Below are positions 1 to 6,554 of a DNA stretch of 8,425 nt, in pieces (within the stretch, counting starts at the first letter, position 1; the number at the start of each line of letters is the position of its first letter). The DNA is from an uncultured Eubacteriales bacterium (GTDB lineage Bacteria; Bacillota; Clostridia; Lachnospirales; CAG-274): contig CABVEG010000065.1 in NCBI GenBank assembly GCA_902497185.1, positions 1 to 8,425 on the forward strand. Reading direction: 5' to 3'. Below the pieces are notes generated by a model, which worked only from the letters and a program-made list of their open reading frames with translations, was not told the origin of the DNA and ran no database searches. Position numbers and translations under genes: made by a program.

Positions 1-49
1 TATTATCTGTAAATTTAGGGTTAAATCTTCGTAAAATATAAATTTAAAT
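1..49. other. AT-rich tail downstream of the pectate lyase unit
   Basis: This short AT-rich stretch lies beyond the pectate lyase terminator. I see no open frame, ribosome binding site or clear hairpin in it. The next gene, if any, lies outside the window. Confidence 0.5.
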
Positions 50-82
50 AAAAAAATCCCCAAAGGAATTGACCTTTGGGGA
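50..82 (-). terminator. Intrinsic terminator of the pectate lyase gene
   Basis: A perfect 10-bp stem (57-66 with 73-82, arms TCCCCAAAGG and CCTTTGGGGA) encloses a 6-nt loop. On the minus strand it is followed by seven T residues (50-56). It starts 15 nt after the stop codon of the pectate lyase gene, so it ends that transcript. Confidence 0.93.
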
Positions 83-97
83 CTTAGTGTTAAACTA

Positions 98-442
98 TTA
101 TTTTGCAACAAATGTCATATAGTATAAGTTAGAGTTATCTCTCTTAGTAATTTCATGAGCGCCTGCCGCTACATCAACAGTTACAACACCGTTAGCATCA
201 GAATCAAGCTTAGTACCGTCTACCTTACAATTATGCTTGCTATTTGCAGGGTTAAATACTAATGTAAGTGTACCTGCTGATGGAGCAGTAAATGTAATTG
301 AAGTAGCTGTTTCCATCTTTAAGCACTGAGTAAGAGTCATACCGTTATAATTTACAGTACCCTTATCAGTTGCAAGATTACCGCTGATTGTAAAGAATGT
401 TGATGAAGCGCCATCAGTTGTAAAGTTATGTACAACAGCGCC
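98..442 (-). other. C-terminal CBM77-like pectin-binding domain (encoded region)
   Basis: The last ~114 residues form a compact beta-rich domain running from AVVHNF to the C terminus. It contains TQCLKME, ITFTAP, LTLVF, CKVDGTK and EITKRD. From memory this pattern resembles CBM77, first described in a Ruminococcus flavefaciens pectate lyase, where lysines contact galacturonate. Candidate equivalents here are the Lys in LKM, the Lys in CKV and the KR pair near residues 1323-1324. The assignment rests on recalled motif similarity, not alignment, so another pectin-associated beta-sandwich is possible. Confidence 0.65.
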
Positions 443-3400
443 ATCAGGAAGTTCTTCAGTAGTACCCTCTGTAGACTCATCTGTAGACTCATCTGTAGTA
501 GCTTCAGTAGAACTTTCAACAACCTTATCAGTAATACCTGCATCGTCAACAGTTAAATCTCTTGCTCCTGTAGCTGTCTGGAATGACATAGATGTAATAG
601 ACTTAGCATCTACTCCTGTTACTGTAACAGGTGCAGAGCCGTTTACACTTAATGTAGCTGTATCATTATCAAAGTCAACAGTAATCACTAATGTAACCTG
701 GCTATTTGCACTTGATGCAACATTAGTTGCTGTTATGGCAGAACCTGCATTTACTCTTAAGCCATAGTTCTTGTTACCGTCTGTTCTAACACCTAATACC
801 TCACCTTCCATATCGTCAGCATTAATACCGTTAAGCTGTACAATAGTCCAGTTAGTAGATGCTACAGATGGAGTAATCTTAGCTGTATAAGTAACAGTAC
901 CTGAAGTCTTTTCAGTTAAAGGCAATGTAGCCTTAACAGTATCTGTTGCAGATAAATCATTAAGGAATAAAGCACCGTTTACAATAGATGCTGCTGCTGT
1001 TAAAGCATCAGATGCAACACCTGTCTTAGTAGTAACAGTATAGGTAATACCGCTTGTACCGTCCTTAATTACTTCAGGATTATCGTCAAAGCTGTAGTAG
1101 CTGTCAGAAGATACCGGTTCAGTAGTTGTTTCTGAAGAGCCTTCTGTTGTAACAACTGTAGTTGTAACCTCTGTAGTAGCTATTGAAGTTGTTTCTTCTG
1201 TTGTTACAGTTGTGGTTGTTTCTTCTGTTGTAGGAACTGTAGTTGTTTCCTCAGTTGTTACGGTTGTAGTTGTTTCCTCTGTTGTAGCAGCTGTGGTTGT
1301 TTCCTCAGTTGTTACAGTTGTAGTTGTTTCTTCTGTTGTAGTTTCTGTTGTTGCTGCTTTAGTTGTTGACTCTGTTGTGGCTTCTTCATCAGGCTCACAA
1401 GGCATCTTAAATTTGCTGTTTAAAATCTTCTGAAGAATTGTAGCAACATCGGCAGTATCAACCTTACCATCCATTGTTACATCGTTAATACCTGAAACAG
1501 GCTCAACATAACCGTTTCTGATCTGATCAATTAATATAACACAGTCATTTATTTCACGAGTACCGTTTCTGTCAACATCACCATATACAAAAGCAGGATC
1601 AGGAGTTACATTTTCTGTTGTTGTTTCACTGTCAGTTTCTGATGTTACTTCCTTAGTAGTGCTTTCTGTAGTTGCCTCTGTTGTTACTTCCTTAGTAGTG
1701 TTCTCTGTTGTTGCTTCTGTTGTTGTTTCAACAGGTATATCACCAATTACACCTACATAAGGAACAGAAACTGTTACATTTCTTGAACCTGTCTTAGAAG
1801 TTGTTGAATATAAAGACTTAATTGATGCTACATCTACGTTGAAGGTGTCAGTAACACCATCAATAGTAACTTCAGCAGTCTTATTATCTAAATCAAGAAT
1901 AATTGTATAATCATAATTCTTGGCAGATAATGAACCAACCTTTTTAAATGTATTGCTATCGCCATTAACTCTTATGGAAATATCAGCCTTATTAGCACCA
2001 CCGCCAAAACCGATAATTTCGCTTTCAGTACCATCAGCCTTTGTACCTCTTATCTGAATAAATGCCCACTTACTTGCAGTAGTACTTGGTTCAGCAGTAC
2101 CGCTTATAATTACCTTACCGCTTGTCTGTTCAGCAAAAGGAATTGTAAGCTCAGCAGCAGCAGTCTTTGATGTATCAGTCAATGTCCATTTATTAGTTAC
2201 TTCGTTATATGTTACAGAAACACCGCTGCCTGTGTCTGAAGTATCATCAGACACAAAGCCTGTTACAGCCTCGCCAATTTCAACAGGAGTTGATGGAACT
2301 GCCTGAGTAGTAGTTTCTGTCTTAGCCTCAGTAGTTGTTTCAGTCTGGGCCTCAGTAGTTGTAGTAGATGAAGTTGTTCCCTTTGTAGGATCAATTGGAT
2401 CAGGAATTACAACACTACTCTGTCCCTTCTTTAAAGCGCCTGAATTTGCCATAACATCTGCTCTTGCCACATCAGGTGACTGAACATTTGCTACATAATC
2501 AGCCATTATTGAAGGATCTGTATCAAAGTTGTTATATGTATTACCGCCTTCAAGAGTTGCAAAACTTGAAGGAACCTTTTCATCTCTTGAATCAGCCTGA
2601 TATGCATCAGGATAATTACCCTTTTCTCTCTTATCAGCACTTACCTTTGATTCAAAATCTGTACGGTTTGCAATAACCCCCATAGTTTTTGACGCACCGT
2701 TCCAATAAGTACAGCCTGTACAGCTCTTAGTAACTTCCTTTAAATCACCGTCAATGTATGTTATTGTACCTTCTTCACAGGTTGTAATCTTATTGTTATA
2801 TGACTTAATTACACCACCGGTTTCACCTGAAGAGAATGAATCGCCGGCAGATTTAATATCATTACCCTGACCTGACATAAACATTGGTCTTACAGTATCC
2901 TCAAAGTAGTTACCCTCAGAAAATACTGATGCACCAAGACAAGCAGCAATACCGCCGCTGTAATTATGGTCAAAATAGTTATTATAAACATGGATAGAAC
3001 CAGTTCTTGCTCTAGGATGTCTTGAACCTGATGTATCATACCAGTTATGATGATATGTAAGGAAGAAATTTGACTTATCACTTGTCATACCACCTAAAGA
3101 TGTTTTACCTGTATTGTGGAAATGGTTGTAATCTACGGTAGCATATGTGGAATTAGCCTTAACGTCACAGGAACCGTCACCCTTTTTCTTATCACCGCCG
3201 CCATTTGCACCAATATAAAAGTCATTGTGGTGAATCCAAATATGATCATTATCTGTCTGCACACTTACACAGTCATCTTTCTGCTCGCCAAGTCGCATAT
3301 TTCTTATTTCAATATTTGAATCATCTCTTATATTAAGACCAAAGCCTGTTATACCTGACTCATAGCCTATACCTTCTATTGTTACATTCTGTGTAGACTT

Positions 3401-4111
3401 AATATTTAATAAGCCTGCACTGTCAGTACCGGAATTGCTCTTGTTATTTGAACCGCCGTCAGTATATGAGCCCTTTGTAGGCGCACTCATAACACCATTA
3501 ATACGTATAATAAGAGGTGTAGTTTCAGCACCATTTTTTTCACGTGCAAGAAGAATACCTGAAAGACCTGTACAATGTACTACTGTGCCTTTCTTTGTAT
3601 CAATTACAACATCAGCCTCAACTGTGTCCTTATTGGCATCTGATACATAGATAATTTTTGCATTTTCAGGCACTGTGCCATCTTCATTATAGCCGCCTGT
3701 AGTTTTTCCATTTGAAAAAGCAAATCCCTCACGGGCAAATGCAGCTACATCAATACTATCTGTAACAGCAGCTTTGCTCTCATCCTCAGCACCGTTAATA
3801 ACAGGCACAACCTTAATATTATAACTTGTACCACCCTTTAAACCAAGGACATCTGCCCTTGTGCCTCTTACAAGCTCATCGTCAATTTTAGTGAAATTGC
3901 TTTCACCTGCAGCCTTGTAATAAGCATTATACTTTTCTGCACCGGTAACCTCCTGCCATTCAGCATAAGCAGCTTCATACCAACCGCCTGTGGTTGTAAT
4001 TGAAACGCTTTCATCGGCAAAAACGGTTGTAAATCCGGCAAATGTAATCGAAGATGCTACCATAACAGTAGAAAGGATTACACTTAAAGCTCTTTTTAAA
4101 CCTTTTTTCAT
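98..4111 (-). CDS. Secreted multimodular pectate lyase (PL1) with internal dockerin
   Basis: Extracellular enzyme predicted to cleave homogalacturonan by Ca2+-dependent beta-elimination. The 1337-residue protein has a signal peptide (1-32, ending VFA/DES), an FN3-like domain (~35-122) and a PL1 parallel beta-helix (~125-530). PL1 hallmarks are WIHH (292-295), DGSCD (312-316, likely Ca2+ ligands) and RHPRAR (364-369). The last fits the family RxPxxR motif, whose first Arg is the catalytic base. Then come a Thr linker, beta-rich module A (~613-792), a Thr linker, a dockerin (~840-905), a Thr/Glu repeat linker (~907-1002), module B (~1003-1198) and a CBM77-like domain (~1224-1337). The ATG at 4111 is chosen because AGGAGG lies 7 nt upstream. 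A longer TTG-initiated frame from 4150 would translate that site as part of the protein and has no well-spaced site of its own. The gene appears monocistronic. The PL1 call is firm; the roles of modules A and B are unknown. Confidence 0.95.
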   Translation of the reverse strand: MKKGLKRALSVILSTVMVASSITFAGFTTVFADESVSITTTGGWYEAAYAEWQEVTGAEKYNAYYKAAGESNFTKIDDELVRGTRADVLGLKGGTSYNIKVVPVINGAEDESKAAVTDSIDVAAFAREGFAFSNGKTTGGYNEDGTVPENAKIIYVSDANKDTVEADVVIDTKKGTVVHCTGLSGILLAREKNGAETTPLIIRINGVMSAPTKGSYTDGGSNNKSNSGTDSAGLLNIKSTQNVTIEGIGYESGITGFGLNIRDDSNIEIRNMRLGEQKDDCVSVQTDNDHIWIHHNDFYIGANGGGDKKKGDGSCDVKANSTYATVDYNHFHNTGKTSLGGMTSDKSNFFLTYHHNWYDTSGSRHPRARTGSIHVYNNYFDHNYSGGIAACLGASVFSEGNYFEDTVRPMFMSGQGNDIKSAGDSFSSGETGGVIKSYNNKITTCEEGTITYIDGDLKEVTKSCTGCTYWNGASKTMGVIANRTDFESKVSADKREKGNYPDAYQADSRDEKVPSSFATLEGGNTYNNFDTDPSIMADYVANVQSPDVARADVMANSGALKKGQSSVVIPDPIDPTKGTTSSTTTTEAQTETTTEAKTETTTQAVPSTPVEIGEAVTGFVSDDTSDTGSGVSVTYNEVTNKWTLTDTSKTAAAELTIPFAEQTSGKVIISGTAEPSTTASKWAFIQIRGTKADGTESEIIGFGGGANKADISIRVNGDSNTFKKVGSLSAKNYDYTIILDLDNKTAEVTIDGVTDTFNVDVASIKSLYSTTSKTGSRNVTVSVPYVGVIGDIPVETTTEATTENTTKEVTTEATTESTTKEVTSETDSETTTENVTPDPAFVYGDVDRNGTREINDCVILIDQIRNGYVEPVSGINDVTMDGKVDTADVATILQKILNSKFKMPCEPDEEATTESTTKAATTETTTEETTTTVTTEETTTAATTEETTTTVTTEETTTVPTTEETTTTVTTEETTSIATTEVTTTVVTTEGSSETTTEPVSSDSYYSFDDNPEVIKDGTSGITYTVTTKTGVASDALTAAASIVNGALFLNDLSATDTVKATLPLTEKTSGTVTYTAKITPSVASTNWTIVQLNGINADDMEGEVLGVRTDGNKNYGLRVNAGSAITATNVASSANSQVTLVITVDFDNDTATLSVNGSAPVTVTGVDAKSITSMSFQTATGARDLTVDDAGITDKVVESSTEATTDESTDESTEGTTEELPDGAVVHNFTTDGASSTFFTISGNLATDKGTVNYNGMTLTQCLKMETATSITFTAPSAGTLTLVFNPANSKHNCKVDGTKLDSDANGVVTVDVAAGAHEITKRDNSNLYYMTFVAK
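518..1105 (-). repeat. Module B: second copy of a beta-rich module
   Basis: Residues ~1003-1198 of the pectate lyase resemble module A (1736-2275). Shared landmarks in the same order are SGTVTYTAKITPS versus SGKVIISGTAEPS, STNWTIVQLNG versus ASKWAFIQIRG, GEVLG versus SEIIG, LRVN versus IRVN, and VDFDNDTATLSVNG versus LDLDNKTAEVTIDG. Both copies are bounded by Thr-rich linkers, as expected of independent ancillary modules. A jelly-roll, LamG-like or carbohydrate-binding fold is plausible, but I cannot name the family. Confidence 0.75.
1139..1327 (-). repeat. Seven in-frame 27-bp repeats in the Thr/Glu linker
   Basis: The linker after the dockerin contains seven consecutive 9-residue units. 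Three copies of TTTTVTTEE alternate with variants such as TTTAATTEE, TTTVPTTEE and TTSIATTEV, followed by a diverged TTTVVTTEG. This gives a 54-bp higher-order period. The unit length is a multiple of three, so gain or loss of copies would change linker length without a frameshift. Such linkers in clostridial glycanases are flexible and often O-glycosylated; glycosylation here is inference. Confidence 0.85.
1397..1594 (-). other. Internal dockerin domain (encoded region)
   Basis: Residues ~840-905 contain two EF-hand-like Ca2+ loops, DVDRNGTREIND and DVTMDGKVDTAD. Each is followed by a helix (VILIDQIRNG and VATILQKILN), the usual layout of a type I-like dockerin. In the first loop Asp/Asn fill positions 1, 3, 5 and 12; in the second, position 3 is Thr. 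Loop positions 10-11, which help set cohesin specificity in type I dockerins, are Ile-Asn in the first repeat and Thr-Ala in the second, so the two faces differ. The domain lies mid-protein between two Thr linkers, whereas dockerins are usually terminal. Confidence 0.85.
1736..2275 (-). repeat. Module A: first copy of a beta-rich module
   Basis: Residues ~613-792 of the pectate lyase, between two Thr-rich linkers, form a domain of alternating polar and hydrophobic strands. It carries SGKVIISGTAEPS, SKWAFIQIRG and LDLDNKTAEVTIDG, matched in order by module B at 518-1105. The two copies are diverged at protein level, which suggests an old duplication or separate acquisition. Binding of plant polysaccharide is inferred only from its position in a pectinase. 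Confidence 0.75.
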
Positions 4112-4117
4112 TTTGGT

Positions 4118-4124
4118 TCCTCCT
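4118..4124 (-). promoter_or_regulatory. Ribosome binding site that fixes the pectate lyase start
   Basis: AGGAGGA on the minus strand lies 6 nt upstream of the ATG at 4111, a near-perfect anti-Shine-Dalgarno match with good spacing. It argues against initiation at the in-frame TTG at 4150, which would translate this site as Gly-Gly. Confidence 0.92.
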
Positions 4125-4181
4125 TTTTTATTAACCGTTAAAATTCGCAATTTCCTTATTGTGAAAATAGCAATAAATCGG

Positions 4182-4187
4182 CTTATA
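4182..4187 (-). promoter_or_regulatory. Possible -10 element of the pectate lyase promoter
   Basis: TATAAG on the minus strand matches the -10 consensus at five of six positions and would place the transcript start near 4175, giving a leader of about 64 nt. No good -35 box sits 16-18 nt upstream; the best there is GGTTTT. The promoter may therefore be weak or activator-dependent, or I may have the wrong element. No operator-like palindrome in the leader convinced me. Confidence 0.3.
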
Positions 4188-4203
4188 CATTTAATGATAA
4201 AAC

Positions 4204-4270
4204 AAAACCGACAGAATTACAAGTCTTAAAATTCAATTTATTTAAATTACAGACTAATTCTGTCGGTTTT
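4204..4270 (-). terminator. Long-looped terminator after the flavoprotein operon
   Basis: A perfect 16-bp inverted repeat (4204-4219 with 4255-4270) carries an inner 4-bp stem (4223-4226 with 4251-4254) after a 3-nt bulge. It encloses a 24-nt AT-rich loop. In the minus-strand transcript the 3' arm runs into TTTTGTTTT, as in an intrinsic terminator. It lies 30 nt beyond the stop codon of the thioredoxin-reductase-like gene and before the pectate lyase gene. The stem also has T residues on the plus side, so bidirectional use is possible. Confidence 0.75.
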
Positions 4271-4300
4271 CACAATCATTTATTAATTTTTTTGTACAAT

Positions 4301-5155
4301 TTAACCATTAGTTTTGTTTTTTATTTTTTTTATTATATCTATACCTGCAACTGCACCGTCACATACAGCCTTTGCCACCTGCAAAAGCCCGCCTCTGCAG
4401 TCACCTACTGCATAAAGTCCCGGGATATTTGTTGCCATATTCTCATCAACAGCAATATAATTTCCATTAATTACGGCACCAAGCTTTCTTGCAAGGTCAA
4501 TTCCACCTGCAACACCAAGCGCCACAAATACACCCTTTACTTCCAACTCACTGCCATTTTCAAACACAACCCTTTCAACAGTATCACTTCCCTCAACAGA
4601 CTTGATACTATGAGTAATGCAATTATCATATTGTGGTGCAGGCTTGCCGTCTGTTAAAATGGTGACGGATTTTGCAACTTTTTTAAGTGTTTGTGCTTCA
4701 TGCAAAGCATACTCGCCGTTACCTATTACACAAACATCCTTATCTCTGTAAAAAAAGGCATCACAAACGGCACAGTAGCTTACGCCTCTTCCTTCAAACT
4801 CTCTTATATTCTTAATTTTAGGTACATTTCTCTGTGCACCGTTAGCAATAACAAGAGCATCTGATTCATAGCTTTTCTCCTTTGTGCTGACAGTAAACCT
4901 ACCATTATAGCCTACAGCTATTACTTCTTCCTCAATAACATTTACTCCCAGCCTTTCAGCTGACTCAATTCCTCTGTTATAAAGCTCCTCTCCACCTATA
5001 CCTTCAGGAAAGCCATAATAATTTTCTATCTTTTCAGCCTTGGCAAGAGCACTGCCACCTTGTGTAAACACCGTAGTATCCACATTTGCTCTTACAGTAT
5101 ACAATGCTGTTGAAATACCTGCGGGACCGCCGCCTATTATAATTACATTTCCCAT
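4301..5155 (-). CDS. Thioredoxin-reductase-like FAD oxidoreductase
   Basis: Cytoplasmic flavoprotein disulfide reductase of 284 residues, short for thioredoxin reductase (usually ~305-320). FAD binding is shown by the N-terminal GGGPAG (8-13) and the C-terminal GLYAVGDCRGG (246-256). The redox-active disulfide is CAVC (128-131), followed by DAFFYRDKDV as in the family. The second dinucleotide fold has GNGEYA (145-150), but the region that normally carries HRRxxxR for the NADPH 2'-phosphate reads TDGKPAP (168-174). NADPH may therefore not be the donor: NADH, ferredoxin (as in the clostridial ferredoxin-dependent flavin thioredoxin reductases) or another partner is possible. The start at 5155 follows AAAGGA with an 8-nt spacer; a longer in-frame start at 5200 lies inside the upstream gene. 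It is the second gene of an operon with the DUF2334 protein. No thioredoxin gene is in the window, so I withhold the name trxB. Confidence 0.9.
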   Translation of the reverse strand: MGNVIIIGGGPAGISTALYTVRANVDTTVFTQGGSALAKAEKIENYYGFPEGIGGEELYNRGIESAERLGVNVIEEEVIAVGYNGRFTVSTKEKSYESDALVIANGAQRNVPKIKNIREFEGRGVSYCAVCDAFFYRDKDVCVIGNGEYALHEAQTLKKVAKSVTILTDGKPAPQYDNCITHSIKSVEGSDTVERVVFENGSELEVKGVFVALGVAGGIDLARKLGAVINGNYIAVDENMATNIPGLYAVGDCRGGLLQVAKAVCDGAVAGIDIIKKIKNKTNG

Positions 5156-5163
5156 AATATTAA

Positions 5164-5169
5164 TCCTTT
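5164..5169 (-). promoter_or_regulatory. Ribosome binding site of the flavoprotein gene
   Basis: AAAGGA on the minus strand sits 8 nt upstream of the ATG at 5155, within the 16-nt gap after the preceding stop codon. It supports the 284-residue form, which begins directly with the FAD-binding strand. Confidence 0.75.
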
Positions 5170-5171
5170 CC

Positions 5172-6443
5172 TTATCTGAAGTCTGCAAAGCAATAGCCAA
5201 GTTCGGTAATATAATTAACTATACCCGGCAAACTTCCTTCATCTGAATAGCTCCACACTCTTTTATTATTCTTAGTTTCCACCTGAAAATGCACATCATC
5301 AATAACAGGATGATAAAAAAGGCTTAATGTGTAACCATTGGTAATAGAATCCTTAATCCTGTCAAATATTGAAGCATCTCTTTTAAAATGAACATAATCG
5401 GCAGGTGTAGGTATGTAATACACCATTTTACCTGACCTTGTTGTATAAGTGGCATAGTTTGTATATTCTTCACTTGGGTATGACTGATAAACCGCATCAA
5501 AATAATGTTCAGCCATCAGCATTTGTTCATCTGTTGCTCCATAGTGAGGAAATTCAAAAAATTCCTCACTATATCCCAGCTTATGACAGGTTTCTTTCGC
5601 TGCTGCCATTCGTCTTGACTGTTCATTAAAATTGTAGGGTGTAACTTCTCCCCACTCATAGCCTATAGCGCTTTCCTCATTGCCATACTGGTGAGTGTAG
5701 CCGTGAAGTCCCAAATGTCCATTGTGATCCACCATATAATCAAGAACATAAAGGAAATATGAATTGTAAAGGTTATAGTCCTTTGATACATCGTTCCAGT
5801 AATTTGCGGCAGGATAAGCATAAACAGGAATCCAAGCTATATAATACTCCTGATTTCTGCAATACAAATATTCTGCTGTATATTTAAGTTTTTCCAGCAT
5901 ATCAACAGTATAATTACCCTTTTCTCCGGGCTTTAAGCCGTCTGCCACAATATCCTCAAGCCTTAAATAGGCCTCTTTTTTATCCGTATTTTCAGAAGTA
6001 TAGGTTTCTTTATCACTATACTCCTCCTTCAATATTTCAGCACTGTTATCTTCAATATTAACAATAACCTCATATCCAAAAGGCTCTGTAATATTATAAA
6101 GGGAAATATACTCCCTATTATCGTATATAAATATAAGAGGACGGTTGCCTTTGACTTCAAGGCTTACGAAGTGGTTTTTATCTTCAAAAGCAATATTATA
6201 TCCTCTTGCAATGCTGTTAAGTTTTCCTCCCATAAGTTTAACACCCTGTGCAAGGGGCACGGAAAGCCTGCCATTACAAAACAAAGTATCAGATGTTTCA
6301 CCTAAAGGAAATTTGACCCTTACTCCTGCATTAACTATTGTATAGCTTATTTCGGGTTCATTATATTCAGTGTAACAGGTATCGGCAAATACCGTTGATG
6401 CCATGGTAATAAGTGTAATCAAAAGTACTGTTATTTTTCTCAT
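5172..6443 (-). CDS. Secreted DUF2334 polysaccharide-deacetylase-like protein
   Basis: Exported protein of 423 residues with a short signal peptide (1-20, cleavage probably VFA/DTC). The Cys at 22 is one residue past that site, and I see no clear lipobox. Residues ~35-137 resemble the copper-amine-oxidase-N/stalk domain seen in many Firmicute cell-envelope proteins (RLSVPLAQG, EYISLYNITEPFGYEV). Residues ~158-423 match DUF2334, a branch of the NodB-like deacetylase superfamily: LRLEDI (160-165), WIPVYAYP (204-211), HGYTHQYGNE (247-256), FPHYGATDEQ (298-307) and FYHPVIDD (376-383). HGYTH would supply metal-binding histidines. A role in trimming acetyl groups from a cell-envelope or extracellular glycan is family inference; the substrate is unknown. 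The ATG at 6443 follows AAGGA by 7 nt. It is the first gene of an operon with the downstream flavoprotein and has its own strong promoter. Confidence 0.85.
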   Translation of the reverse strand: MRKITVLLITLITMASTVFADTCYTEYNEPEISYTIVNAGVRVKFPLGETSDTLFCNGRLSVPLAQGVKLMGGKLNSIARGYNIAFEDKNHFVSLEVKGNRPLIFIYDNREYISLYNITEPFGYEVIVNIEDNSAEILKEEYSDKETYTSENTDKKEAYLRLEDIVADGLKPGEKGNYTVDMLEKLKYTAEYLYCRNQEYYIAWIPVYAYPAANYWNDVSKDYNLYNSYFLYVLDYMVDHNGHLGLHGYTHQYGNEESAIGYEWGEVTPYNFNEQSRRMAAAKETCHKLGYSEEFFEFPHYGATDEQMLMAEHYFDAVYQSYPSEEYTNYATYTTRSGKMVYYIPTPADYVHFKRDASIFDRIKDSITNGYTLSLFYHPVIDDVHFQVETKNNKRVWSYSDEGSLPGIVNYITELGYCFADFR

Positions 6444-6476
6444 TTTTTATTCCTTCTTTTTATGTAATTAATAGCC

Positions 6477-6505
6477 ATTATACAATAAATTAAAGTATTG
6501 TTCAA
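6477..6505 (-). promoter_or_regulatory. Sigma-A-type promoter of the DUF2334-flavoprotein operon
   Basis: On the minus strand, TTGAAC (6500-6505) and a perfect TATAAT (6477-6482) are separated by exactly 17 nt. Transcription would start near 6470, about 27 nt before the ATG at 6443. The promoter lies directly after the terminator of the ABC operon, so it marks a separate transcription unit. The short leader leaves no room for a riboswitch. Confidence 0.88.
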
Positions 6506-6517
6506 GTAAAATGCTTT

Positions 6518-6550
6518 AAAAACAAAAGAACAGCCCGAAAGCTGTTCTTT
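6518..6550 (-). terminator. Intrinsic terminator of the ABC transporter operon
   Basis: A perfect 10-bp stem (6525-6534 with 6541-6550, arms AAAGAACAGC and GCTGTTCTTT) with a 6-nt loop is followed on the minus strand by TTTTGTTTTT. It begins four bases after the ATPase stop codon. Confidence 0.92.
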
Positions 6551-6554
6551 AACA

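Noticed and set aside
1106..1393. CRISPR-like regular repetition
   Set aside because: The repeats are contiguous 27-bp in-frame units without unique spacers and encode Thr/Glu-rich peptide, so this is a protein linker.
1212..1433. Plus-strand open frame rich in Val and Ser
   Set aside because: It is the antisense shadow of the Thr/Glu repeat linker, where ACN and GAA codons read as GT-rich codons. It has no convincing ribosome binding site.
4112..4150. N-terminal extension of the pectate lyase from a TTG at 4150
   Set aside because: The extra 13 residues include Gly-Gly encoded by the ribosome binding site itself and would displace the signal peptide from the N terminus.
4292..4657. 121-residue plus-strand open frame
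   Set aside because: It is antisense to the C-terminal half of the flavoprotein gene, has low-complexity composition and no recognisable motif.
5156..5200. Longer flavoprotein start at 5200 overlapping the upstream gene
   Set aside because: The added residues precede the FAD-binding strand, have no family counterpart and lack a good ribosome binding site; the ATG at 5155 has one.
6444..6554. Riboswitch or leader RNA before the DUF2334 gene
   Set aside because: The promoter places the transcript start about 27 nt from the start codon. The only hairpin there is the terminator of the preceding operon.
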